Made by a program: the position numbers and the translations under genes. 64,000 nt of DNA, taken from assembly GCF_003946265.1 (NCBI RefSeq), contig NZ_RHNO01000004.1, positions 107,017 through 171,016 on the forward strand, given 5' to 3'. The stretch's first letter is position 1, and each line of letters opens with the position of its first letter. The notes beneath the pieces were generated by a model that worked only from the letters and a program-made list of their open reading frames with translations, did not search any database and was not told the origin of the DNA. This document shows, piece by piece, positions 58,058-64,000 of this stretch. This stretch comes from Levilactobacillus yonginensis. GTDB lineage: Bacteria > Bacillota > Bacilli > Lactobacillales > Lactobacillaceae.

Positions 58058-59006
58058 GTAGAACTCGCCCCCGTTGTAAGAGAATAATAACAAACGGTCC
58101 ACCAATGACGGCCATCATCGTTGCTGCAGAAATCTCACTGGGGACAATGACCGTCCGTCCCAGCGTATCCGCAGCTAACATCAACCAAGCACCAACCAAC
58201 ATTGAAAATGGCAGGAGGGTTTGGTAATCATGTCCTACGATTCGCCGCGCAACGTTGGGAACCACGATTCCGACAAAGGGAATGACTCCAACAATGGCCG
58301 TGACACTGGTCGCTAAATAAGTGGCTAAAAGTAACAGGCTCCATCGGAGAACGCTAACGGGAATACCAACGTTTCTAAGGGCATCATCGGGTAATTTAAG
58401 GTAATTAGCCCAGGGTGCTAGTATCAGTGCTACAAAGAGGCCTAAGACCCCTAGAATGAGCAGAATCGTCGTGTCAGCCCACGTCATAGCATTAAAGGTA
58501 CTCTGACTGACCTGGGTGGCCCCACCACTCAGCAATTGCTGTAAGCCCACAAACGTGGCATCTAACGCCACCCCAACAATAATGAGGCGGTACGGATTAC
58601 TGAGGGCTTTACCGTTGGTTAAAATCATCAGCGCCACCAGGCCACCCAGAATGGCCATCACCCAGGAACGCCCTGGTAACCAGGGAACCAGCATCGCCCC
58701 ACCTAATTTGAAGAAGTCAGCTGCCGAGCTAATTCCTAAGATACTCGGGTCAGCAATGGGGTTCCGGAAGACCGCTTGAAAAAGGGCCCCGGCAACCGCT
58801 AGACTCCCCCCGCAAATCAAACTGCTTAAAATCCGGGGAACCCGCAAGGAAAAGACCGTGGTAAAATCGCGACTGGCTGGCGCCCCCACAATTCTGCCCA
58901 GCTGGCCCAAACTGATCCAGGTGGTGCCCGCCATTAAAGCTACCAAGATAGTGATGCACAGCAGGGTCAGAACCCCACCATACCACCAGCCTGCGTTGTT
59001 TTTCAT
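58038..59006 (-). CDS. FecCD-type ABC transporter permease of the haem cluster
   Basis: 322 aa, start 59006 (MKNNAGWWYGGVLTL) after a GGGGGCGG site, overlapping the binding-protein gene by 4 bp. About nine or ten membrane helices with the family motifs RVPRILSSLICGGSLAVAGALFQAVFRNPIADPSILGISSAA and VGVIPFVGIVVPNVARRIVGHDYQ. Forms a homodimeric channel for a metallo-porphyrin or siderophore. Confidence 0.93.
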   Translation of the reverse strand: MKNNAGWWYGGVLTLLCITILVALMAGTTWISLGQLGRIVGAPASRDFTTVFSLRVPRILSSLICGGSLAVAGALFQAVFRNPIADPSILGISSAADFFKLGGAMLVPWLPGRSWVMAILGGLVALMILTNGKALSNPYRLIIVGVALDATFVGLQQLLSGGATQVSQSTFNAMTWADTTILLILGVLGLFVALILAPWANYLKLPDDALRNVGIPVSVLRWSLLLLATYLATSVTAIVGVIPFVGIVVPNVARRIVGHDYQTLLPFSMLVGAWLMLAADTLGRTVIVPSEISAATMMAVIGGPFVIILLQRGRVLHGMSTH

Positions 59007-59896
59007 GTGGCCGCCCCCTTCGGATACAGCCACTGGCTGACCTGATTCAAGGCTGGCACAACGTTCATATTCGCCGTGGCATCAAAGGTTGGCTCGTGTA
59101 GGTCATAGACACGATGTTGCTTAACAGCCGCTGTCTTAGCCCACATGCCATTCTGCTTGAACTCCTGCTTAAACTGTTGGGTAACCATTGCTGGCATGGC
59201 GTGTTCCAACCGCAAGATCACCTGTGGATTCGCCTTTTGAATGGCTTCTTCGTTCGGTTGTAAGTACTCCTGCTTCGGTTGTGCAAACACATTTTGGCCG
59301 CCAGCCAATTGCACCAGATCACCCACGTAAGAATGATTGGTTGCCACCATATAGTTGGCACCAGGCAATCCCATCAAAACAAGTACCCGCGGCGCTTGCC
59401 GGTGTTTAGCCCGTCGCTGGGCCCGTTGTTTGGCCTGTTTGATCAGCCGCACCTGTTTAGTAGCGGCCGGTTGTCGATCATATTTTTTTCCTAACTGAGT
59501 TAGCGTCTTTTCAAGACTAGCAACGCTAGTGAGATTGAGGAAATGTGGCGTCACATGTTGTTCTTTAAAGGCTTTCCCAAACTGATCATCCAGTGTCGTT
59601 ACCGAATACACCGCCGTTGGTTTTAACGAAGTGATTTTTTCGACACTAGGATTCATGGGATTCCCCACTTTAGTTACGTGTTGATACTGCTTCGGTAATT
59701 TATTTTGAGTCGTTGGTACCCCAACCAGTGGTAAATTCAGTTTATCCGCAATCTGAACGATAGCGTAGGTGGTGGCAACGATCCGTGGCTGCGCTTGCTT
59801 TTGCCGTTGCCGTTGCCAAGCAATCCCACCACCAACTACTCCCAAAACAATCAGGACAGCCAACGTGATCAGTCCGATTTTTCGTGGATTTTGCAT
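59003..59896 (-). CDS. Substrate-binding protein of the haem ABC transporter, membrane-anchored
   Basis: 297 aa from the ATG at 59896 (MQNPRKIGLITLAVLIVLGV), 10 bp after AGGAGG. Instead of a lipobox there is an uncleaved-looking N-terminal helix (8-27) with no Cys, followed by a periplasmic-binding (TroA/BtuF-type) fold: PRIVATTYAIVQIADKLNLPLVGVPTT, KVGNPMNPSVEKITSLKPTAVYSV, YLQPNEEAIQKANPQVILRLEH. It plausibly receives haem from the NEAT proteins and hands it to the permease, like IsdE/HupD, though those are lipoproteins. Confidence 0.85.
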   Translation of the reverse strand: MQNPRKIGLITLAVLIVLGVVGGGIAWQRQRQKQAQPRIVATTYAIVQIADKLNLPLVGVPTTQNKLPKQYQHVTKVGNPMNPSVEKITSLKPTAVYSVTTLDDQFGKAFKEQHVTPHFLNLTSVASLEKTLTQLGKKYDRQPAATKQVRLIKQAKQRAQRRAKHRQAPRVLVLMGLPGANYMVATNHSYVGDLVQLAGGQNVFAQPKQEYLQPNEEAIQKANPQVILRLEHAMPAMVTQQFKQEFKQNGMWAKTAAVKQHRVYDLHEPTFDATANMNVVPALNQVSQWLYPKGAAT

Positions 59897-59910
59897 ATAA
59901 GACCGACCTC

Positions 59911-60669
59911 CTAATGACGTCCGAAGTACCACCAACTACCACCGCCGACCAGGACAACGATTGCCACAATTCCACCAATCAGGCCACCCCAGTGAGTCTT
60001 TTGAGCGGGAACCTTAGCAGCGCTGTCTGCTTCCTGAGAATGCGCTGCGGAAGAGGTGCTGGCTTGCTGACTGGCGCTCGTTTTGGAACTAGTAGTGGTC
60101 TTAGAACTCCCCGTGGACGGTTTATTGCTGCTGGCCGAACTAGCTGACGTCTTTTTTGATGCAGACGCTGCGTCTGCTTTGGTAGTTGCCGGCGCCGGCG
60201 TTGTTGTTTTAGCGGTCGACGTGTTAAGTGCTGGTAACCCTTTGGTTTGAAATTTAAACGAAATATTGTGCTTAGCCTTGTAAACCTTGGGCACGTAAAT
60301 CGATAACTTCGCATTGATTCGTGACTTCAAACTCGTGGTCGTAAACGAATAGTAAAGATGGGAATTTCCGGCAGCGTCCTTTTTCTTCTGAACGTCCTGC
60401 GGGGCTTGACCATTCACTGAGGTCACCGTGACCGGCCAACTGGTCAACTTTTTAGCCGTTTTGATGTCCATGGTCACAACGTACGCGTGATTCTTAACAA
60501 CGACCTTAGCTGGACGAACAAAATATCCACTCGCCATTGACGTTTGATTCGTACCGTACTTCAGTGCCGAATAGCTGATAGCTTGCGCATGCGCGGTCGC
60601 TGGCTTGGCCCAGTAAACCCCAATGCCAACCATGCAGAGAATCAGAAGTAAGTTTAGCAATTTACGCAT
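59911..60669 (-). CDS. Membrane-anchored single-NEAT-domain protein
   Basis: 252 aa. Signal peptide (1-28), NEAT domain about 30-150 (SMASGYFVRPAKVVVKNHAYVVTMDIKTAKKLTSW...LKSRINAKLSIYVPKVYKAKHNISFKF), a Thr/Ser/Ala-rich spacer, and a C-terminal helix (GGLIGGIVAIVVLVGGGSWWYF) without LPxTG. The haem-site helix SMASGY is kept; the last strand has YKAKH in place of YxxxY, so the proximal Tyr remains and the second Tyr is His. Overlaps the upstream gene by 8 bp. Confidence 0.88.
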   Translation of the reverse strand: MRKLLNLLLILCMVGIGVYWAKPATAHAQAISYSALKYGTNQTSMASGYFVRPAKVVVKNHAYVVTMDIKTAKKLTSWPVTVTSVNGQAPQDVQKKKDAAGNSHLYYSFTTTSLKSRINAKLSIYVPKVYKAKHNISFKFQTKGLPALNTSTAKTTTPAPATTKADAASASKKTSASSASSNKPSTGSSKTTTSSKTSASQQASTSSAAHSQEADSAAKVPAQKTHWGGLIGGIVAIVVLVGGGSWWYFGRH

Positions 60670-61837
60670 GGCGCTTACCTCCCCAGATAATTAGCATTCC
60701 CAAAAGAACACTCCCCACTAGGGTTGCCACTAAGTTGTTCTGGTGACCAGTCTCTGGTAACTTGGCGGCATTAGTTGCGTGGTCAGCGGTCGGTGCGGCA
60801 ACAGACTTCGCCACCGTCTTCTTGGGCAACGCACTTACGTTAGCTGCTGAAGCTAGGTCAGCGGCACCACTCGCTGCAAACCGAAAGCGCACAGGGAACG
60901 TTTGACTAATATTCAGTGCCGGCACCGTCACGTGGATCTTACCGGGAATCAGGCGCTTGGTCAGATCTCGTAAGCTCGCAATCGTAAAGGTATAGGACAT
61001 CGTATAATTGCGACCACTCTGCCCGTAGCTGACATTCTGCGGTGACTGACCATTAATAGCCTCTGGCACAACTGCTTGTGAACCCAATTTTAGCGACTTC
61101 GCATACTTTACATTCAGTGTAACTTGATAACCGTTCTTGGTTGGCACCACCTGGGCAACGTCCGTGTAGTACTGATCAGCGTCAGACTTCTTCATCTTAT
61201 CGCCTTGGATCACCTGATATTTCCAGTATTCTGCTGCCTTGGTTGCCGGTTTAGAAACGGCAGAAGTAGCTGTCGTACTCTTGGTCGTTGTCGCTTTCGG
61301 CTTGTCAGCTATTGAATGACTACTTGAACTAGCCGATGCTTTCACCAACTTTTCTGCTTGGCTTAACAAGCTAGTTGCTGTGGTGTCCGATGAAACCAAT
61401 TTGGCCTGGTCCCAGTCAAGCACCATGCGAGCTGACTCCTTCATTGCTCCCATTGGCGTTGTCAAATTGAAAGAAGTTGCCAGTGGACTAATTGGCTTGG
61501 CCAAGCTAAATTGGTAAATCGCTTGGCTATCAAGCGTTTTTGCTAAGGTCAGCGTTGCCCCGGCGACTTTCATTGATTTGATATACTGCTCACCGTTCGA
61601 CGTAATCATGACCGTATACTGACCGTGCTGCACGCGAACCGCAGCCGTCTCGCCAAAGAAAGCGTTGGCTGAGGAGGTGGCACTTGAGTCGGCTTTAATA
61701 ATTTTCATGGGTACCTGATAGATGCCATCGTCTAGGGTTGTCGCAGCGTGGGCAGCTTGCGTTTGGCTGAAGCTCACCGCAACGAGGCCCAGTATCAGCA
61801 ATCCTACGACTCGTAAAAATCGTCTAAATCGTTGCAT
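60662..61837 (-). CDS. LPETG wall-anchored protein with two NEAT domains
   Basis: 391 aa. Signal peptide (1-32), NEAT-like domain 1 (about 35-150, ending MKESARMVLDWD), a Ser/Thr/Lys linker, NEAT-like domain 2 (about 205-330, KMKKSDADQYYTDVAQVVPTKNGYQVTLNVKYAKSLKLGSQAVVPEAINGQSPQNV...LNISQTFPVRFRF), sortase signal LPETG (360-364), membrane helix and KRHA tail. Neither domain shows the YxxxY haem motif. Likely captures haem or haemoproteins at the cell surface, or acts as a structural relay. Confidence 0.85.
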   Translation of the reverse strand: MQRFRRFLRVVGLLILGLVAVSFSQTQAAHAATTLDDGIYQVPMKIIKADSSATSSANAFFGETAAVRVQHGQYTVMITSNGEQYIKSMKVAGATLTLAKTLDSQAIYQFSLAKPISPLATSFNLTTPMGAMKESARMVLDWDQAKLVSSDTTATSLLSQAEKLVKASASSSSHSIADKPKATTTKSTTATSAVSKPATKAAEYWKYQVIQGDKMKKSDADQYYTDVAQVVPTKNGYQVTLNVKYAKSLKLGSQAVVPEAINGQSPQNVSYGQSGRNYTMSYTFTIASLRDLTKRLIPGKIHVTVPALNISQTFPVRFRFAASGAADLASAANVSALPKKTVAKSVAAPTADHATNAAKLPETGHQNNLVATLVGSVLLGMLIIWGGKRHA

Positions 61838-61869
61838 TATTGCTCCCCCATTTCTTTATTTGAATACGC

Positions 61870-61902
61870 AAAAAATCACTACCGACCTGGCAGTGATTTT
61901 TT
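61870..61902 (-). terminator. Terminator after the secreted NEAT protein gene
   Basis: AAAAAATCACTGCC/GGTAGTGATTTTTT on the minus strand. It lies inside the cluster, so the secreted NEAT protein can be made in excess of the downstream genes, with read-through supplying the rest. Confidence 0.85.
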
Positions 61903-61905
61903 CAC

Positions 61906-62622
61906 TTACTTAACGGTAACGGTCTTCGTTACGGTCTTGTAGCCGGCCTTAGAAGCGGTAACCTTTAACTTCCAGCTCTTCTTGACGGCCTTTTTCAGCT
62001 TGACCGTGTAAGCCTTCTTTTTACTTGTCACTTTGCCTAAAGTCGTCGTTCCATGTTTAACGGTAACTTTAGCACCCTTAGTTGTGGTGCCAGTAACCTT
62101 CTTGCCTTTAGCCTTGATCTTCTTCGTACTTAACTTCACTTTAGTTGTTGCTGCTAACGAACTCGTCTTAAACTTAAGCGTGGCAGATTCTTTCATGACT
62201 TGCGGCATATTGGGAATGCTCAAAGCAAAACTAATGGTCTGACTCTTTTTCAAATTAACGTTACTAAACGTATAAACGTTCCCGGTCGAAGACTTGGTCA
62301 CCTTCGCCTGTTTACCACCCAACGTAATTGATTGGATCATCTGGTTAGCTGCTGCCGTAGTCTTCAAAGCCACTGACGTCTTCTTGTTTTTAGCAACCAC
62401 ATTTGCCTTCAAACTAAAGTAAGTCGCCGCATCAGAAGGCGTGCTGGTCCCCGTCTTGAGAATACTGTAAGCCACACTGTACTTACCATTTGCGAGTTTA
62501 GCCGCATTCAGGCTAGCCGCTTGCGCAGTTGGTGTTGGCGTAACCACCTGACTCAAAGGAATGCCGGCACCCGCACCTGACAACATTAACAACGCACTTA
62601 AAACGGTTAAAGATTTTTTCAT
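61906..62622 (-). CDS. Secreted NEAT protein with C-terminal Ig-like domain
   Basis: 238 aa, start 62622 (MKKSLTVLSALLMLSG) after GGAGGG. Signal peptide ending AQAAS, NEAT domain about 35-155 (LANGKYSVAYSILKTGTSTPSDAATYFSLKANVVAKNKKTSVAL...IPNMPQVMKESATLKF), then a Lys-rich Ig-like module (KKVTGTTTKGAKVTVKHGTTTLGKVTSKKKAYTVKL). No anchor, so it could act as a haemophore or bind the wall through its basic tail. The MKESA motif is shared with the first NEAT domain of the LPETG protein. Confidence 0.85.
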   Translation of the reverse strand: MKKSLTVLSALLMLSGAGAGIPLSQVVTPTPTAQAASLNAAKLANGKYSVAYSILKTGTSTPSDAATYFSLKANVVAKNKKTSVALKTTAAANQMIQSITLGGKQAKVTKSSTGNVYTFSNVNLKKSQTISFALSIPNMPQVMKESATLKFKTSSLAATTKVKLSTKKIKAKGKKVTGTTTKGAKVTVKHGTTTLGKVTSKKKAYTVKLKKAVKKSWKLKVTASKAGYKTVTKTVTVK

Positions 62623-62794
62623 AAGTATAACTCCCTCCAAAAAGTTAGAAATATGTAGATATGTGAATCCGTTTTCATAGTAGCACGATTATTAATTGAG
62701 TACCACACTTTTGCGCCCTATTTATAAAAAAAAGTACGGGTTGAGATAACTTTTGACTTATCGTATGCTAACTGAGTTCCCATTCAATTGCACG

Positions 62795-62825
62795 AAAAAA
62801 GGTTCAGGATTATTCATCCTGAACC
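62795..62825 (-). terminator. Terminator after tRNA-Asn
   Basis: GGTTCAGGAT/ATCCTGAACC hairpin with six Ts on the minus strand. Confidence 0.9.
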
Positions 62826-62835
62826 CTCTTAACAA

Positions 62836-62907
62836 CTGCTCCGGCTGGGATCGAACCAGCGACCTCTTGATTAACAGTCAATTATTCTACCGCTGAACTA
62901 CGGAGCA
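62836..62907 (-). tRNA. tRNA-Asn (anticodon GTT)
   Basis: 72 nt without encoded CCA. Acceptor TGCTCCG/CGGAGCA, anticodon loop CTGTTAA on stem TTGA/TCAA, T arm GCTGG-TTCGATC-CCAGC, discriminator G. Standard Asn tRNA with its own terminator. Confidence 0.93.
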
Positions 62908-62983
62908 AGAATTGCTATGAATTAGTTATAACACGTATTCAGGGGTAAAACAAGTGAATTATGAAATTTCTATGAGATTTTTT

Positions 62984-63292
62984 CTAACCAATATGATTTT
63001 CGTGCAGAATGGCTTGAACTTCATCCTGAACTTCGGTTGGTTTTTCCCACTCCTGAAAAGTTTTAAAGTCCTCTTCTGGCATGGTGTAATGCTCATTAAC
63101 ATAGTCTTCATAGGCTTGGACGTGAGGCGTATGGGCAATGTTCAACTGAAGAATGCGAACTTGCTTGATCAATCCACGTTCTACGGCTAACTCCGCCCGA
63201 CCATTTTGAACCATATTGCTGACTTCCATATACTTACTGCCATCTAGTCGGGTAATTTCCTCGATTAATGTAAATACTTCGTGACTTTTCAT
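62984..63292 (-). CDS. Conserved small acidic protein of unknown function
   Basis: 102 aa (MKSHEVFTLIEEITRLDGSKYMEVSNMVQNGRAELAVERG...). Soluble, helical, Glu/Val-rich, no domain recognised. GGAGGTG lies 9 bp before the ATG at 63292; a GTG one codon earlier (63295) is also possible. Stands alone between tRNA-Asn and the candidate small RNA, transcribed on the minus strand. The sRNA terminator lies about 45 bp upstream of its start, so it needs its own promoter in that gap. Confidence 0.65.
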   Translation of the reverse strand: MKSHEVFTLIEEITRLDGSKYMEVSNMVQNGRAELAVERGLIKQVRILQLNIAHTPHVQAYEDYVNEHYTMPEEDFKTFQEWEKPTEVQDEVQAILHENHIG

Positions 63293-63329
63293 CACTACTC
63301 ACCTCCGCACAATATTCTATTATACCGTG

Positions 63330-63422
63330 ATTTTAGACAAAACAAAACCACTACCAGGGAATGGCAGTGGTCGGCATAAGAGAGAAAGAGAATTGATTAG
63401 AAGGTAATTATTAATACCTTAC
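63330..63422 (-). ncRNA. Candidate CcpA-controlled small RNA
   Basis: About 90 nt between a consensus promoter (63429-63457) and a terminator (63338-63371). Predicted 5' hairpin AAGGTA/TACCTT (63421-63400 region), then an unpaired C/U-rich stretch TTCTCTTTCTCTCTT (63392-63378), then the terminator stem ACCACT/AGTGGT. No reading frame with a ribosome site. The promoter carries a cre, so it should be repressed in glucose. Analogous in layout to CcpA-controlled sRNAs such as S. aureus RsaI, without evidence of homology. Confidence 0.6.
63338..63371 (-). terminator. Terminator of the candidate small RNA
   Basis: ACCACTGCCA/TGGTAGTGGT hairpin then TTTTGTTTTG on the minus strand. Confidence 0.85.
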
Positions 63423-63428
63423 GTGTAT

Positions 63429-63457
63429 AATATACCGACATTTGTAAGCGCTGTCAA
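63429..63457 (-). promoter_or_regulatory. Promoter with a perfect-consensus cre overlapping the -35
   Basis: Minus strand TTGACA (63457-63452), 17 bp, TATATT (63434-63429). Plus-strand TGTAAGCGCTGTCA (63443-63456) matches TGWAANCGNTNWCA at every position and covers the -35 box and half the spacer. Confidence 0.8.
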
Positions 63458-63587
63458 CCGCTTTCTGAAAATAATTGTCGCATTTATCGATTTTTTTATT
63501 AAAAGGTGAGCTGTACCAACGTTTGTGACGGTTGAAAAGAATTTATTTTTCTTCCCTGCCATCTTCCCGTCTAAAAGTGCATAATAA

Positions 63588-64000
63588 AAACCACCCGTTA
63601 AACGGGTGGTTTTCTCGAGGGCTATAAGCCCTGGGTACCGGCCAGCGTCTCAAGGCGCTGGCTTTTGTGTGTCAAAGCCAAATTGCGTTTGCCACTTTTG
63701 CTGCCGCTTTAAGCGGCGTTTGTATTACCTACCTTGACCCTTGAAAGGGTCCTCGTACTCCCGAACACTGAGCTTATCCACCGCCTTGTCATGTTTTTCT
63801 TGGTCACGAATATATTTTTTGATGGTGGCCTCATTCATACCCACCGTGCTTACATAATAGCCTACTGACCAAAAATGTCGGTTCCCAAATTTATACTTCA
63901 AATTTGCATGCTGATCAAACATCTGTACTAGTCCCTGTCAAGTTGACGGATGAAATACTATAATTTTTGTAGATTTGATTAAGCGGCTTCACCGCGGTAT
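63588..64000 (-). mobile_element. IS200/IS605-type element end (truncated by the window)
   Basis: Four adjacent hairpins, ACCACCCG/CGGGTGGT (63591-63610), GGGCT/AGCCC (63619-63632), GCCAGCG/CGCTGGC (63641-63662) and GCCGC/GCGGC (63702-63718), lie just outside the 3' end of a TnpA-type frame. Subterminal hairpins of this kind are the sites recognised by Y1 (HUH) transposases of IS200/IS605 elements, which lack inverted terminal repeats. Confidence 0.65.
63725..64000 (-). pseudogene. IS200/IS605-family TnpA transposase, decayed 3' part
   Basis: The last 65 codons (from 63922) read MFDQHANLKYKFGNRHFWSV then GYYVSTVGMNEATIKKYIRDQEKHD, the C-terminal part of Y1 transposases with the catalytic-Tyr helix. 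Upstream in this frame there is a TGA at 63938-63940; the expected preceding sequence (KNYSISSVNLTGTST, like the usual PKYSISSVMGYLKGKSS) is found in another frame, so a frameshift or small deletion lies near 63925. The N-terminal HUH part is beyond the window. Probably inactive. Confidence 0.7.

Overview
The window looks like a chromosomal segment of a Lactobacillaceae species, probably of the Levilactobacillus/Lactiplantibacillus type. The reasons are the gene order tdk-prfA-prmC-tsaC-glyA-upp-atpBEFHAGDC-DUF1146-murA, strong GGAGG-type ribosome binding sites, LPxTG surface proteins, small secreted Lys/Thr-rich proteins, a tmRNA tag ending in YALAA, and a GC content that looks close to half. 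The genus is an inference; no 16S gene is present.

Layout. 1-14.5 kb: a long minus-strand housekeeping block (thymidine kinase, RF1 and its methylase, TsaC/Sua5, GlyA, Upp, the complete F1Fo ATP synthase, a DUF1146 protein and the start of MurA). 14.6-16.7 kb: murT-gatD, which amidates lipid II. 16.8-23 kb: a zinc-ribbon membrane protein, a serine hydrolase and a heterodimeric ABC exporter. 23-28 kb: small proteins, a divergent diguanylate cyclase/EAL phosphodiesterase pair and an LPQTG adhesin. 28-36.9 kb: accessory region with two isolated tRNAs, an SOS-boxed small gene, two secreted proteins, a YfhO-type membrane protein, pgi and a GlcU-type transporter with a cre site. 37-46.4 kb: rRNA methyltransferase, two-component system, tmRNA, M20 peptidase, ECF sigma/anti-sigma pair and fumarase. 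46.5-51.4 kb: an AP2-domain protein, small membrane proteins, a promoter-terminator RNA unit, OsmC, MarR, a lipoprotein and LicD. 51.5-56.1 kb: a polyphosphate cluster ppx2-ppk-ppx. 56.1-57.1 kb: two relics of an ISL3-type transposase around a small membrane gene. 57.3-62.6 kb: a NEAT-domain haem-capture operon with its own ABC importer. 62.8-64 kb: tRNA-Asn, a small protein, a candidate CcpA-controlled small RNA and a decayed IS200/IS605 transposase cut by the window edge.

Items most worth a second look: (1) a promoter-cre-hairpin-terminator unit near 63.4 kb that looks like a carbon-catabolite-controlled small RNA with a C/U-rich unpaired stretch; (2) a small OB-like protein driven by a promoter whose spacer is a perfect LexA box (28.8 kb); (3) a family of long cloverleaf-like inverted repeats, two complete copies at 44.5-44.9 kb and partial relatives near 1.6 and 28.7 kb; (4) a short transcription unit at 47.6 kb with a strong SD sequence but only a tiny reading frame; (5) a haem cluster in which most NEAT domains lack the canonical tyrosine pair. 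All calls come from reading the sequence; no database search was run.
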